Source: Methanobrevibacter sp.
GTDB lineage: Archaea > Methanobacteriota > Methanobacteria > Methanobacteriales > Methanobacteriaceae
Length of the DNA: 37,610 bases
Direction: 5' to 3'
Assembly (NCBI RefSeq): GCF_017409525.1
Contig: NZ_JAFQSO010000010.1
Coordinates: forward strand, 1 to 37,610
Both the position numbers and the translations under genes were made by a program. Shown in pieces: positions 26,303-33,307 of the stretch. The notes below the pieces were generated by a model, which had not been told where the DNA came from, did no database searches, and saw only the letters and a list, made by a program, of their open reading frames with translations. The stretch's first letter is position 1. Each line of letters starts with the position of its first letter.

Positions 26303-26423
26303 TAAAAATTTTATTTTTATTTAATAAATATGTTTCACATTATGTTTCTAATAAGGGGAGGATGTGATGTTTGAAACATGTAGTTTAAAATTTATATGGT
26401 ATTGAGTCAAATATTAGGGTATC
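26303..26423. other. Upstream region of the MATE gene with recurring motif
   Basis: Contains TATGTTTCTAATAAGG at 26341-26356, one of four copies of this motif in the window, about 40 bp before the minus-strand start codon. The minus-strand promoter is not obvious. Confidence 0.35.
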
Positions 26424-26640
26424 GCAGATAAAGTACTAAATATTTTGTATAGTATACTGGCAACAAAAATTTAAAATGATTTTTGGAGTTTATATGATTC
26501 ATTAAACTTTAATATTTATTTTTACTTATTTTAAATTAATATGACTTACTTAATTGTTGAATTAATTGTTATTATTTCTTATTTTTATAAAAAAAGTTTT
26601 ATCAGTAATAATTTTTGAGTCCATTTTGTCTTTTTTTTTG
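26424..26640 (+). repeat. Dispersed repeat, copy H (long form, diverged)
   Basis: GCAGATAAAGTACTAAAT, ATTTTGTATAG, TATACTGGCAACAAAA, followed by a tail with GAGTCCATTTTGTC and a T-run starting at 26631. That is 207 nt from the core start to the T-run, against 197 in copies C and J. The GGCAACAAA ending is shared with copy I and with a fragment at 28218-28233. 26641-26780 is AT-rich without further features. Confidence 0.65.
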
Positions 26641-26785
26641 GGAGGGATAATGTATTTTTTTGGTATATATTCTTGTTGAATATCTCTTAAAAAGTTATTC
26701 TTTTCTCTAATATAGACATTAACAATATAATATTTGGTTAAAATGAAAATGTTTCATAAGATAACATTTGATTTAACATATTTGC

Positions 26786-26925
26786 TAGTTGGTGATTAAT
26801 ATATTTTTTGGTTGATGATTAATTTTATAAAATTCATCAAATTACTTATTTGGTGATTTAAACAGTTTTAATTAAAAATAAAAAATTTATGATGGTTGAT
26901 GATTAAGGTTGTTGATTCATGTTTT
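26786..26925 (+). repeat. Direct repeat on the 3' side of the fic gene
   Basis: About 140 bp beginning GTTGGTGATTAATATATTTT and containing GGTTGATGATTAA motifs at about 26810 and 26894, then GGTTGTTGATTCATGTTTTATT. The same arrangement, closely similar base by base, lies at 27993-28133 on the other side of the fic gene. The repeats are in the same orientation. They could be insertion or duplication scars, or paired arrays of regulator-binding sites. Confidence 0.8.
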
Positions 26926-26935
26926 ATTAAAGATT

Positions 26936-27955
26936 TTATTTTAATAGGTATTTTGTATTTCTGCCGTTTCCCCTACTTTCTATTAATTCCTTATCTTTTA
27001 ATTTTTTAATAATCTTATAGCTGGCTTGAGGGGTAATGTTTAACATCTCCTGGATATCTTTATTTTGAATATGTCCTTTTTCTTCAAGAAGTGTTAATAC
27101 AGAGATTTCATTTGGAGTTAATTGAATGGTATTGTCATATTTTGATGTGATTTCAGCTAATTTTAACACTTCTGATTTAACTTTATTTATTGAGTATAAT
27201 ACTCCTCCACAGAAATATTCCAGCCAATTTGTTAAATCATGGTTTTTATCGGCACTGTGTAGTGCATCAACATAAGCCTGCCTGTCCTGATTGTAATATT
27301 CGTCTAAAGTGAAGTAGTTATTGATATTAAATTTGTGAACTGATAAAATCAATGTTGCCATAAGTCTGCTGGTACGTCCATTTCCATCAACAAATGGGTG
27401 GATACGTACTAATTCATAATGAAGAATTCCGGCGATAATGACTGGGTACATTTCATCTGTCGAATTGTTTAGCCAATCTAATAAATCATCTACTAAACCT
27501 GGCACTTTATAAGCATCTGGAGGCATATAATTTATTTCCTGAGTATGCAGATTACCAATAAATACGCGTGTATCTCTAAATTTGCCCTCATATTCAGGAT
27601 TGCGCAATAAATCTTTAGTCAAATCTTTATGTACTGATAAAATTGTGTCAGAAGTAATAATTTCATCCGAATATTGATGTAAATGATTTAATACATTGAA
27701 ATAATTTAATACTTCCTGTTCTGCTTTAGTAGTTGGTTCTTGATTGTTTTTGATTAATGTTTCTACTTCATCTAAATTTAAAGGATTTCCCTCAATTGAT
27801 GTTGAATAATGTGAAGATCTAATGAGGGCCTCCTGTTTTAATTGGGTATCATATAATGGGATTATTTTTGCATTGCTGATAACTTCTTTAGCTGAAGCGA
27901 TTTCTGCAATATAATTCACGATTTTATCGGTATATGTAAATTGAGGTTCAAACAT
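26936..27955 (-). CDS. Fic family protein with C-terminal winged helix
   Basis: 339 residues. N-terminal inhibitory motif STSIEGN (51-57, the S/T-x-x-x-E-G/N pattern of class II Fic proteins), Fic core HPFVDGNGRTSR (186-197) with catalytic His186, a flap region near KFRDTRVFIGN, and a C-terminal winged helix (about 280-339, LTPNEISVLTLLEEKGHIQNKDI then MLNITPQASYKIIKKL). Expected activity is AMP transfer from ATP to a protein hydroxyl, held off by the inhibitory helix. The DNA-binding tail suggests autoregulation, and GGTTGATGATTAA motifs flank the gene on both sides. ATG 27955 is preceded by GTTGATAAT. Confidence 0.93.
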   Translation of the reverse strand: MFEPQFTYTDKIVNYIAEIASAKEVISNAKIIPLYDTQLKQEALIRSSHYSTSIEGNPLNLDEVETLIKNNQEPTTKAEQEVLNYFNVLNHLHQYSDEIITSDTILSVHKDLTKDLLRNPEYEGKFRDTRVFIGNLHTQEINYMPPDAYKVPGLVDDLLDWLNNSTDEMYPVIIAGILHYELVRIHPFVDGNGRTSRLMATLILSVHKFNINNYFTLDEYYNQDRQAYVDALHSADKNHDLTNWLEYFCGGVLYSINKVKSEVLKLAEITSKYDNTIQLTPNEISVLTLLEEKGHIQNKDIQEMLNITPQASYKIIKKLKDKELIESRGNGRNTKYLLK

Positions 27956-27992
27956 ATTATCAACTTATTTTTCTTAATTGCTATTATGTATG

Positions 27993-28133
27993 TGGTTGAT
28001 GATTAACATATTTTTTGGTTGATGATTAATTTTTTAAAATTCTTTAAATTGCTTATTTTATGATAAAAACAATTTTGATTAATAATAAAAAATGTATGTT
28101 GGTTGATGATTAAGGTTGATGATTACTATTTTA
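27993..28133 (+). repeat. Direct repeat on the 5' side of the fic gene
   Basis: GGTTGATGATTAACATATTTT, a second GGTTGATGATTAA at about 28018, then at 28100-28126 GGTTGATGATTAAGGTTGATG in two abutting copies. It matches 26786-26925 in order and spacing. As it is upstream of the fic start, it is well placed to bind the protein's own winged helix. Confidence 0.8.
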
Positions 28134-28137
28134 TGAA

Positions 28138-28591
28138 AAAATTTTTCTTAATTTTCTTTGAGAATTTGGTAAGTATATAATTATTCTTGTGATTATCCTT
28201 TGTTAATAAAGTTTTACTGGCAACAAAATTTTTACAGATTTAAAACGTTTTATTTTATTTTTAAACTCCATATTTATAGTTTTAAAAACTTTTAGGTATT
28301 ATTATTAATTTTAAACCTTTATAAATAAAAGTAATATTAACATTAACATTAACGATTCAATATTTGGAACTTGAATTCCTTTACCTGGTGATATATATGC
28401 AGAGATTGAAACAGAACCCACATTAACAACAGGAGATGTTAATGTGAATGCCCATGCCGGAAATTAAATCTTGTGAGCAACTACTGATTTAAATTGACAT
28501 TAACTATTATGTAGATAATAGCGATATTGACACAACCATTTAAGATATTTATTTAACCAATGAAAATTAATTAAATTAATAGGTGAATTAT
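28138..28591. other. Intergenic region with repeat fragment and short coding relic
   Basis: 28216-28233 (ACTGGCAACAAAATTTT) resembles the 3' end of repeat copies H and I. 28373-28467 reads in one frame as IPLPGDIYAEIETEPTLTT then GDVNVNAHAGN and a stop, preceded by an in-frame stop: a possible gene end of unknown origin. AGGTGA for the next gene is at 28581-28586. Nothing else is visible. Confidence 0.35.
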
Positions 28592-28969
28592 ATGCCAAAG
28601 AGATATGCTTTAGCACCATGTAATGGTATGAGTCCAAATGGATTAGTATCCCGTGTTGCAACAGGAGATTGTAAAAAAGAGAATGAAAATGTGATTTCAA
28701 TATGTATGGGTTCAACATCAGCAGATATTGAAGGAACTAATGATGAGATGCTTAAAAAATTTCCAATAATATCCATTTGCGGGTGTCAGGGAAATTGTGT
28801 CACTAAAATACTTGAAAATCGTGGAATTGATATTTATAAAACAATTAACGTTGAAGAAATATTAAAAGATGAAAAAGTATCTGCTAAAGACCCTTTCCGT
28901 TTAGATAACGAATCAGAACAATGTGTCGAAATCATTAAAAAAGAATTAAATAAAATAGTAACTGAATAA
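28592..28969 (+). CDS. Putative zinc-binding protein (DGC-domain type)
   Basis: 125 residues with conserved cysteines: APCNGMSPNGLVSRVATGDC (residues 8-27), SICMGSTSADIEG, and SICGCQGNCVTKILENRG (CxCxxxC). The pattern matches the DGC/putative zinc-binding family of anaerobes and methanogens, whose role is unknown. ATG 28592 follows AGGTGA; the GTG at 28583 lies inside that site. It converges with the next cysteine-rich gene, stop to stop 11 nt apart. Confidence 0.75.
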   Translation: MPKRYALAPCNGMSPNGLVSRVATGDCKKENENVISICMGSTSADIEGTNDEMLKKFPIISICGCQGNCVTKILENRGIDIYKTINVEEILKDEKVSAKDPFRLDNESEQCVEIIKKELNKIVTE

Positions 28970-28980
28970 TTTTCTATTTT

Positions 28981-29394
28981 TTATAAAATTAATTCTTGGG
29001 CAATCTTTACTGCAGATTCAACCATTTTTGGACAGATTTCTTTGAAGAGATTGTTATCAATTGCATATTTAATCCCTTCTTCAGTTCGAATGTCACAATC
29101 AAGTAAATCTCGGCAAATATATGATCCATTTTCTTTTTTAAAACTATCTAAGAATTTCACACACATTTCATCGCTTTTACTTTTATTTTCACCATATCTC
29201 AAACCTAATGCCATTATAGCACCAGTGCAAGCTCCACAAACTTCTCCTTTACGCATACCGCCCCCAAATGATATGCTGATTTTAAATGCCTGTTCTCTTG
29301 AAAGTCCAAACTCTTCACAAAATACCGCTAAGACAGCTTGTGAACACATATAACCATCTTCAAATAATTGTACTGCTTCTTCTACATAATTCAT
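28981..29394 (-). CDS. C-GCAxxG-C-C family redox protein
   Basis: 137 residues. Motif GEVCGACTGAIMALGLRYG, with further cysteines in YMCSQAV, EMCVKF, YICRDLLDCDI and EICPKM: the conserved C..CGAxxG..C..C pattern of this small family, thought to be redox-active or metal-binding and often linked to oxidoreductases. ATG 29394 is chosen over upstream in-frame codons because the TATA box at 29419-29430 lies about 29 bp away, so the message is probably leaderless. Confidence 0.8.
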   Translation of the reverse strand: MNYVEEAVQLFEDGYMCSQAVLAVFCEEFGLSREQAFKISISFGGGMRKGEVCGACTGAIMALGLRYGENKSKSDEMCVKFLDSFKKENGSYICRDLLDCDIRTEEGIKYAIDNNLFKEICPKMVESAVKIAQELIL

Positions 29395-29418
29395 GATATT
29401 AAATATCTTTTTATTAAG

Positions 29419-29430
29419 TATATAAATTTT
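29419..29430 (-). promoter_or_regulatory. TATA box of a leaderless gene
   Basis: Minus-strand AAAATTTATATA, about 25-30 bp before ATG 29394, with no ribosome binding site in between. Confidence 0.6.
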
Positions 29431-29454
29431 AATGGACAACACAGTTTAATATAT

Positions 29455-29755
29455 TCCGGACCATAGCAACCTTGCCATACCCATGTTATAAGCGAGCCAA
29501 TTCATCCAGGCCGACCCTGTAGCGACCAGATGGAGGTGTGTGCGGGAGGGCGGTGAATAGAATTGGGAGCAATATTCAGGTGTGGAAACGACTCTTGTTG
29601 ATAGGTTCCGTAAATCTGTAATCCATGAGTTAGTTTAATTATATTTTCCATTATGTTCCGTTTGAGCGTAAGCGAAAGGTCATACTATTTGCATAACAAC
29701 AATGGTTTTGCCAAGCTTGAGGAACAGGGGCTTGTCCCCCTATTCCTGTTTTAGT
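29455..29755 (+). ncRNA. Candidate structured RNA of unknown class
   Basis: GC-rich island in very AT-rich DNA with no long ORF on either strand. Nested pairing is visible: CCAATTC (29497-29503) with GAATTGG (29560-29566), enclosing CCGACCCT (29511-29518) with AGGGCGG (29547-29553). GAATA..TATTC and a GGAA..TTCC pair follow. A strong final hairpin GGAA-CA-GGGG (29721-29730) with CCCC-CTA-TTCC (29736-29746) runs into TTTTAGTTTT, like a terminator. About 300 nt is the size of archaeal SRP or RNase P RNA, but I cannot match the conserved cores of either (no SRP helix 8 loop and no GAGGAAAG/ACAGAA). Strand is taken from the terminator and is uncertain. A further stem, GAACTGGCC with GGTCGGTTC (29785-29810), lies just beyond. 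Confidence 0.5.
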
Positions 29756-29984
29756 TTTGAAGTAGATGGATTTGTCAAATTTAAGAACTGGCCATTTATC
29801 GGTCGGTTCGAGGGTTAAGTTTTTTAAACTTGATTAAGATATTTAAGGGAAAGCGCCACATAAAACACTTCCCCAATGAATAAGGAGTTTTTCCTACATA
29901 TCAAAAATTTAGCTCCGGTAAAAAGCAATAAACAGCATCATAGCTATATTCTGGTTCTGTTAAAACCTATATCTTTCAAAATCA

Positions 29985-30077
29985 AATAAAAGTAATAAAA
30001 ATATATATGCTTCTTAGTTGAATATTATAATTTGAGAGCTAAAAGCAGTAAATATTTTGTAGAGTATACGGGCAACA
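29985..30077 (+). repeat. Dispersed repeat, copy I, with TATA-like box
   Basis: AAAAATATATATGCTTCTTA (29997-30016) then AATATTATAATTTGAGAGCT, AAAAGCAGTAAAT, ATTTTGTAGAG, TATACGGGCAACAAG. The left part is nearly identical to copies B and C, including the box-to-core spacing. 30078-30202 is AT-rich with no other feature. Confidence 0.82.
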
Positions 30078-30202
30078 AGATTTTTAAACTTTAAATTCTG
30101 TTAGAGTTTTATAATTGTTTTTTCTTAACTTAATGTTAATTATTGGATGGTTTAATTATCATAATCTTATTATATTATAGGATAGTGTGTTTAGATTTAA
30201 TT

Positions 30203-31345
30203 TTAATTAATATTGATTAAAACATATTCACATGTAGCTTCATTCCTCATTGGCCATCCCCAACCTGTCAAACCTGATGATACTATTAGTTCCATTTTTC
30301 CAAAATGAAATTCACCATATACTAAATGACCCGTTAATCTTTCAAAAATTGAATATGGGAATAGCTGTCCGCCATGAGTATGGCCTGAAAGTTGTAAATC
30401 AGCACCTTGTTGTGAATTTTCTTCATACTTAATAGGCTGGTGATCTAAAACAACAACATATTTGGATAAATCACTTTCGTTAAGTATTTTGCCTGTGTCA
30501 ATTCTATTATTTTCGCCCTCCCACTGTGCATCGCTTCTACCTACCAAAACAATGTCATCATTGATTGATGTTTTTTCATCATTTAAAATTTTTATTCCAT
30601 TATCAATTATTGATTTATTTAATTCTCCATCACTGAATGTTCTGTTTCCATTTTCATAGTCGATTGAGTCTGGTTGTTTATCGTGATTTCCAAAGATATA
30701 ATATGTGCCATATGTTGAATTGATTTTTCCCAATTCTTTAAATATTTCATTCATGTCTTCTTTGCTTGTTCTTTCATCGACTATATCTCCACCCAAAACA
30801 ACTATATCTGGTTTTAAGTCATTTATTTTGGAAATGCTTTCTTTAACTAGTTGTGGATTTTGAACAGTTCCGTAATGAATATCACTAACCCAAACAATGG
30901 AATAAGATTCGTTATTTATCTTATCTGTAGTTAAATTATATTCTGTTAATTCAATATGATTCATTCCGTAAACGCCACTAATTATTATAATTGCAAATAT
31001 AACTAACGCTAAAATGCCTTTTTTATGGTACTGTGGGATGAAATTTAAATATTTGTCCTTAAGTAAATATTTCCATATTATTCTTATTATATCTGCAATT
31101 ATCGATGAAAAAAATAAGTATAAAGTTAATATGGCTGCATTTGACCATATATTTAAACAGCATATAAATGCTAAAATCGGAATAATGAAATTTATGGTTA
31201 ATTTTTTATTTTTTGATGATTCACTATTGTTTAAAGCATATTTAACTCTGAAATACGTGTAAAATCCAATTATAATGCCCCATATAACTCCAATATATAA
31301 ATATTGTGGATAATATCCTAATGTGAAGAAATGTAGGGGGTTCAT
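30203..31345 (-). CDS. Membrane-anchored metallophosphoesterase (YkuE-like)
   Basis: 380 residues. Four N-terminal membrane helices (about 1-125) precede a calcineurin-like phosphoesterase domain with all metal motifs: SDIHYG (DxH), LGGDIVDE (GDxxD), FGNHDKQ (GNHD), VVLDHQP and SGHTHGGQLFP. Likely hydrolyses a phosphoester outside or at the membrane; the substrate is unknown. ATG 31345 has no obvious ribosome binding site. Divergent from the methyltransferase-STAS gene across about 300 bp of AT-rich sequence (31346-31644) in which I see no clear element. Confidence 0.9.
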   Translation of the reverse strand: MNPLHFFTLGYYPQYLYIGVIWGIIIGFYTYFRVKYALNNSESSKNKKLTINFIIPILAFICCLNIWSNAAILTLYLFFSSIIADIIRIIWKYLLKDKYLNFIPQYHKKGILALVIFAIIIISGVYGMNHIELTEYNLTTDKINNESYSIVWVSDIHYGTVQNPQLVKESISKINDLKPDIVVLGGDIVDERTSKEDMNEIFKELGKINSTYGTYYIFGNHDKQPDSIDYENGNRTFSDGELNKSIIDNGIKILNDEKTSINDDIVLVGRSDAQWEGENNRIDTGKILNESDLSKYVVVLDHQPIKYEENSQQGADLQLSGHTHGGQLFPYSIFERLTGHLVYGEFHFGKMELIVSSGLTGWGWPMRNEATCEYVLININ

Positions 31346-31644
31346 AATTATATTTATAATCTGATGGGATAAATAGGTTATGCATTATAACTCTATTGGG
31401 AGGGCTAATGTTTCCAATTGAAAAGATTCAAACAAAACATTATGTGTTTTTGCACAAAGTCACACTTCAACAATATTTATTATTAATGAAGTTTATATTT
31501 TATTTTCATCAAAAATAGATTGCCTTTTTAATATAGTAACTACTAAAATAAAATTATATTAAATAAAAATGGATAATATAGGTATTAAATTCATTTTTTG
31601 TTTTAAATCGATATTTGGCGGAATATGTGTGTAATAGGGATATT

Positions 31645-32916
31645 ATGAATAATATGATTAATTTTGAAGGAATAGAAATTGACCAAGAATTATTGGAAAG
31701 AACAAATCCTATATTTAACACTGCCAGAATGACTCTTTTTCAATTGGCTGCTGCAGGTCATGATGATGCCAAGGATGTAGTTCAAAAGTTGAATCTTACT
31801 CGGGAAGATACACAAGATAGTAAAACAGTTAAGGCCGATGAAGATGACCTTTTCATTAACAGTGTGGTTATGGAAGTAAGATATGTTACTAATGGAAAAA
31901 TAGCTAAAGAATCAGGTTTTACTGAAGTTGACTTGCCATGTGGTTTCACACCTAGAGCCATTGAATTTGCAAAAAGTGGCAAGAAATTTGTTGGAATGGA
32001 TCTTCCCGCAACCATTAATGAAGTTGAACCGGCTATTATGTCACTTCTAGATGAAGAACAGAAAAAACTTGTTAATTTCGAGGGTGTGGATGCAACTAAT
32101 TATCAATCGCTTAAGTCTGCCTTTGATAAGATTGAGGGGGAGGTATGTATAACAACAGAAGGACTCCTGATGTATCTTACAGATTCCGAGATGGATGTCC
32201 TGTGTGACAATATTAAAAAGATTCTTGCAGAGCATGGCGGATATTGGATTACTCTTGACCCTGAGATGTCTCTTCTTTACCTCTTGATAGTAAAATCCTT
32301 CTATGGGGAGCGAACACGGGAGATTATGTGGCAGTCTAAGTATAGAATAGATGACAAATCTGATGTAAATACTGTAGAGAATACAATAACCATTAGCGTC
32401 CGAGGTGATGTTCAGGAAAATATGAAGAATGCAATGAATTATATTAAATCCAAGGGATTTAAGTTGGAGAGGCTTCCGTATGCTGACCATGTGCCTGAGT
32501 TTAAAAGTTTAGAAAAGGCAAATCCTAAGATTGTAGCTCAGATTAGGGAAGGTTTTAAGAGAGTATGTATCTGGAAGATTACAGTTGATGAATCAGTTAA
32601 TGTTGACATTTCTGATGTCGGGGCAGAGTCATTTAATGCGGATGCATCAATTGATGGTGACAGGCTTAATTTGGTTTTGTCAGGAAATCTTGATACATTG
32701 AGTGCACCTGAGCTTCTTGCTAATTATGAGAAGATTAAGAAAGATAATACTCTCAACAGTGTGTTTATTGACTGTTCTAAACTAGAATATGTGTCCTCTG
32801 CAGGGCTGCGTGTTCTTCTTATTATGCAAAATGACTGCGAGGATGGGGTTATAATGAAGTCATGTAATGAAACTGTTATTGGAGATTTATCAAATACTGA
32901 TATAAAGATACTGTAA
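31645..32916 (+). CDS. LCM-type SAM methyltransferase fused to a C-terminal STAS domain
   Basis: 423 residues from ATG 31645; a TTG at 31615 would add 10 and an ATG at 31654 would remove 3. Residues about 1-320 match leucine carboxyl methyltransferase/PPM1-like O-methyltransferases: INSVVMEVRYV, the SAM loop VDLPCGFTPRAIEFA, KKFVGMDLPATINEVEPAI, and TTEGLLMYLTDSEM. Residues about 335-423 are a STAS domain: LNLVLSGNLDTLSAPELL, then FIDCSKLEYVSSAGLRVLLI with the Ser phosphorylated in SpoIIAA/RsbV-type antagonists. The two SpoIIE-type phosphatases downstream are the natural partners for such a serine. The fusion links partner-switch signalling to methylation of a small molecule or carboxyl group; the substrate is unknown. 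Confidence 0.85.
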   Translation: MNNMINFEGIEIDQELLERTNPIFNTARMTLFQLAAAGHDDAKDVVQKLNLTREDTQDSKTVKADEDDLFINSVVMEVRYVTNGKIAKESGFTEVDLPCGFTPRAIEFAKSGKKFVGMDLPATINEVEPAIMSLLDEEQKKLVNFEGVDATNYQSLKSAFDKIEGEVCITTEGLLMYLTDSEMDVLCDNIKKILAEHGGYWITLDPEMSLLYLLIVKSFYGERTREIMWQSKYRIDDKSDVNTVENTITISVRGDVQENMKNAMNYIKSKGFKLERLPYADHVPEFKSLEKANPKIVAQIREGFKRVCIWKITVDESVNVDISDVGAESFNADASIDGDRLNLVLSGNLDTLSAPELLANYEKIKKDNTLNSVFIDCSKLEYVSSAGLRVLLIMQNDCEDGVIMKSCNETVIGDLSNTDIKIL

Positions 32917-33215
32917 GAGCTAAAAGTACATTATATTTTGTATAGTATATGGACAAAATCCATTGTACATAAATTAGATGTTATTTAACTTATTTATCAT
33001 TAGTATTAAGTTTTTTCTTCATTAACTTAATATAACTTATTTTAGGATATTATTAAGTCTAATATATTGATATTTTTAAAAATTGAGTCTCTTTTTAAGG
33101 AATTAATTGGGTCTTTTTTGACAGGTGTTTATATTTGTATAGTTTTTTCAGTATATTGATTTACATTTGGAGTAATTTTTTTTTGAAAAATTATTGAGAA
33201 AACTTTCATTAAATT
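32914..33215 (+). repeat. Dispersed repeat, copy J (long form), abutting the STAS gene stop
   Basis: GAGCTAAAAGTACATTATAT begins directly after the TAA of the preceding gene, followed by TTTTGTATAG, TATATGGACAAAATCC and about 170 bp closely matching copies A and C. The T-run starts at 33114, 197 nt from GAGCT, identical to copy C. The remaining 100 bp to the next gene is AT-rich and partly similar to copy C. It separates the methyltransferase-STAS gene from the phosphatase pair. Confidence 0.8.
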
Positions 33216-33307
33216 TATTAATTATAATAATATAAGTTATAAATGAAAGGATAATTTAAATTCGATATATTAAATTTATAAATGTTCAATAAGATGGGTC
33301 TGAGAAT

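Noticed and set aside
29785-29820. tRNA T-arm-like sequence GGTCGGTTCGAGGGTTAAG
   Set aside because: No acceptor, D or anticodon stems can be formed around it.
31782-32490. Minus-strand ORFs within the methyltransferase-STAS gene
   Set aside because: Antisense shadows of a well-supported gene, without ribosome binding sites.
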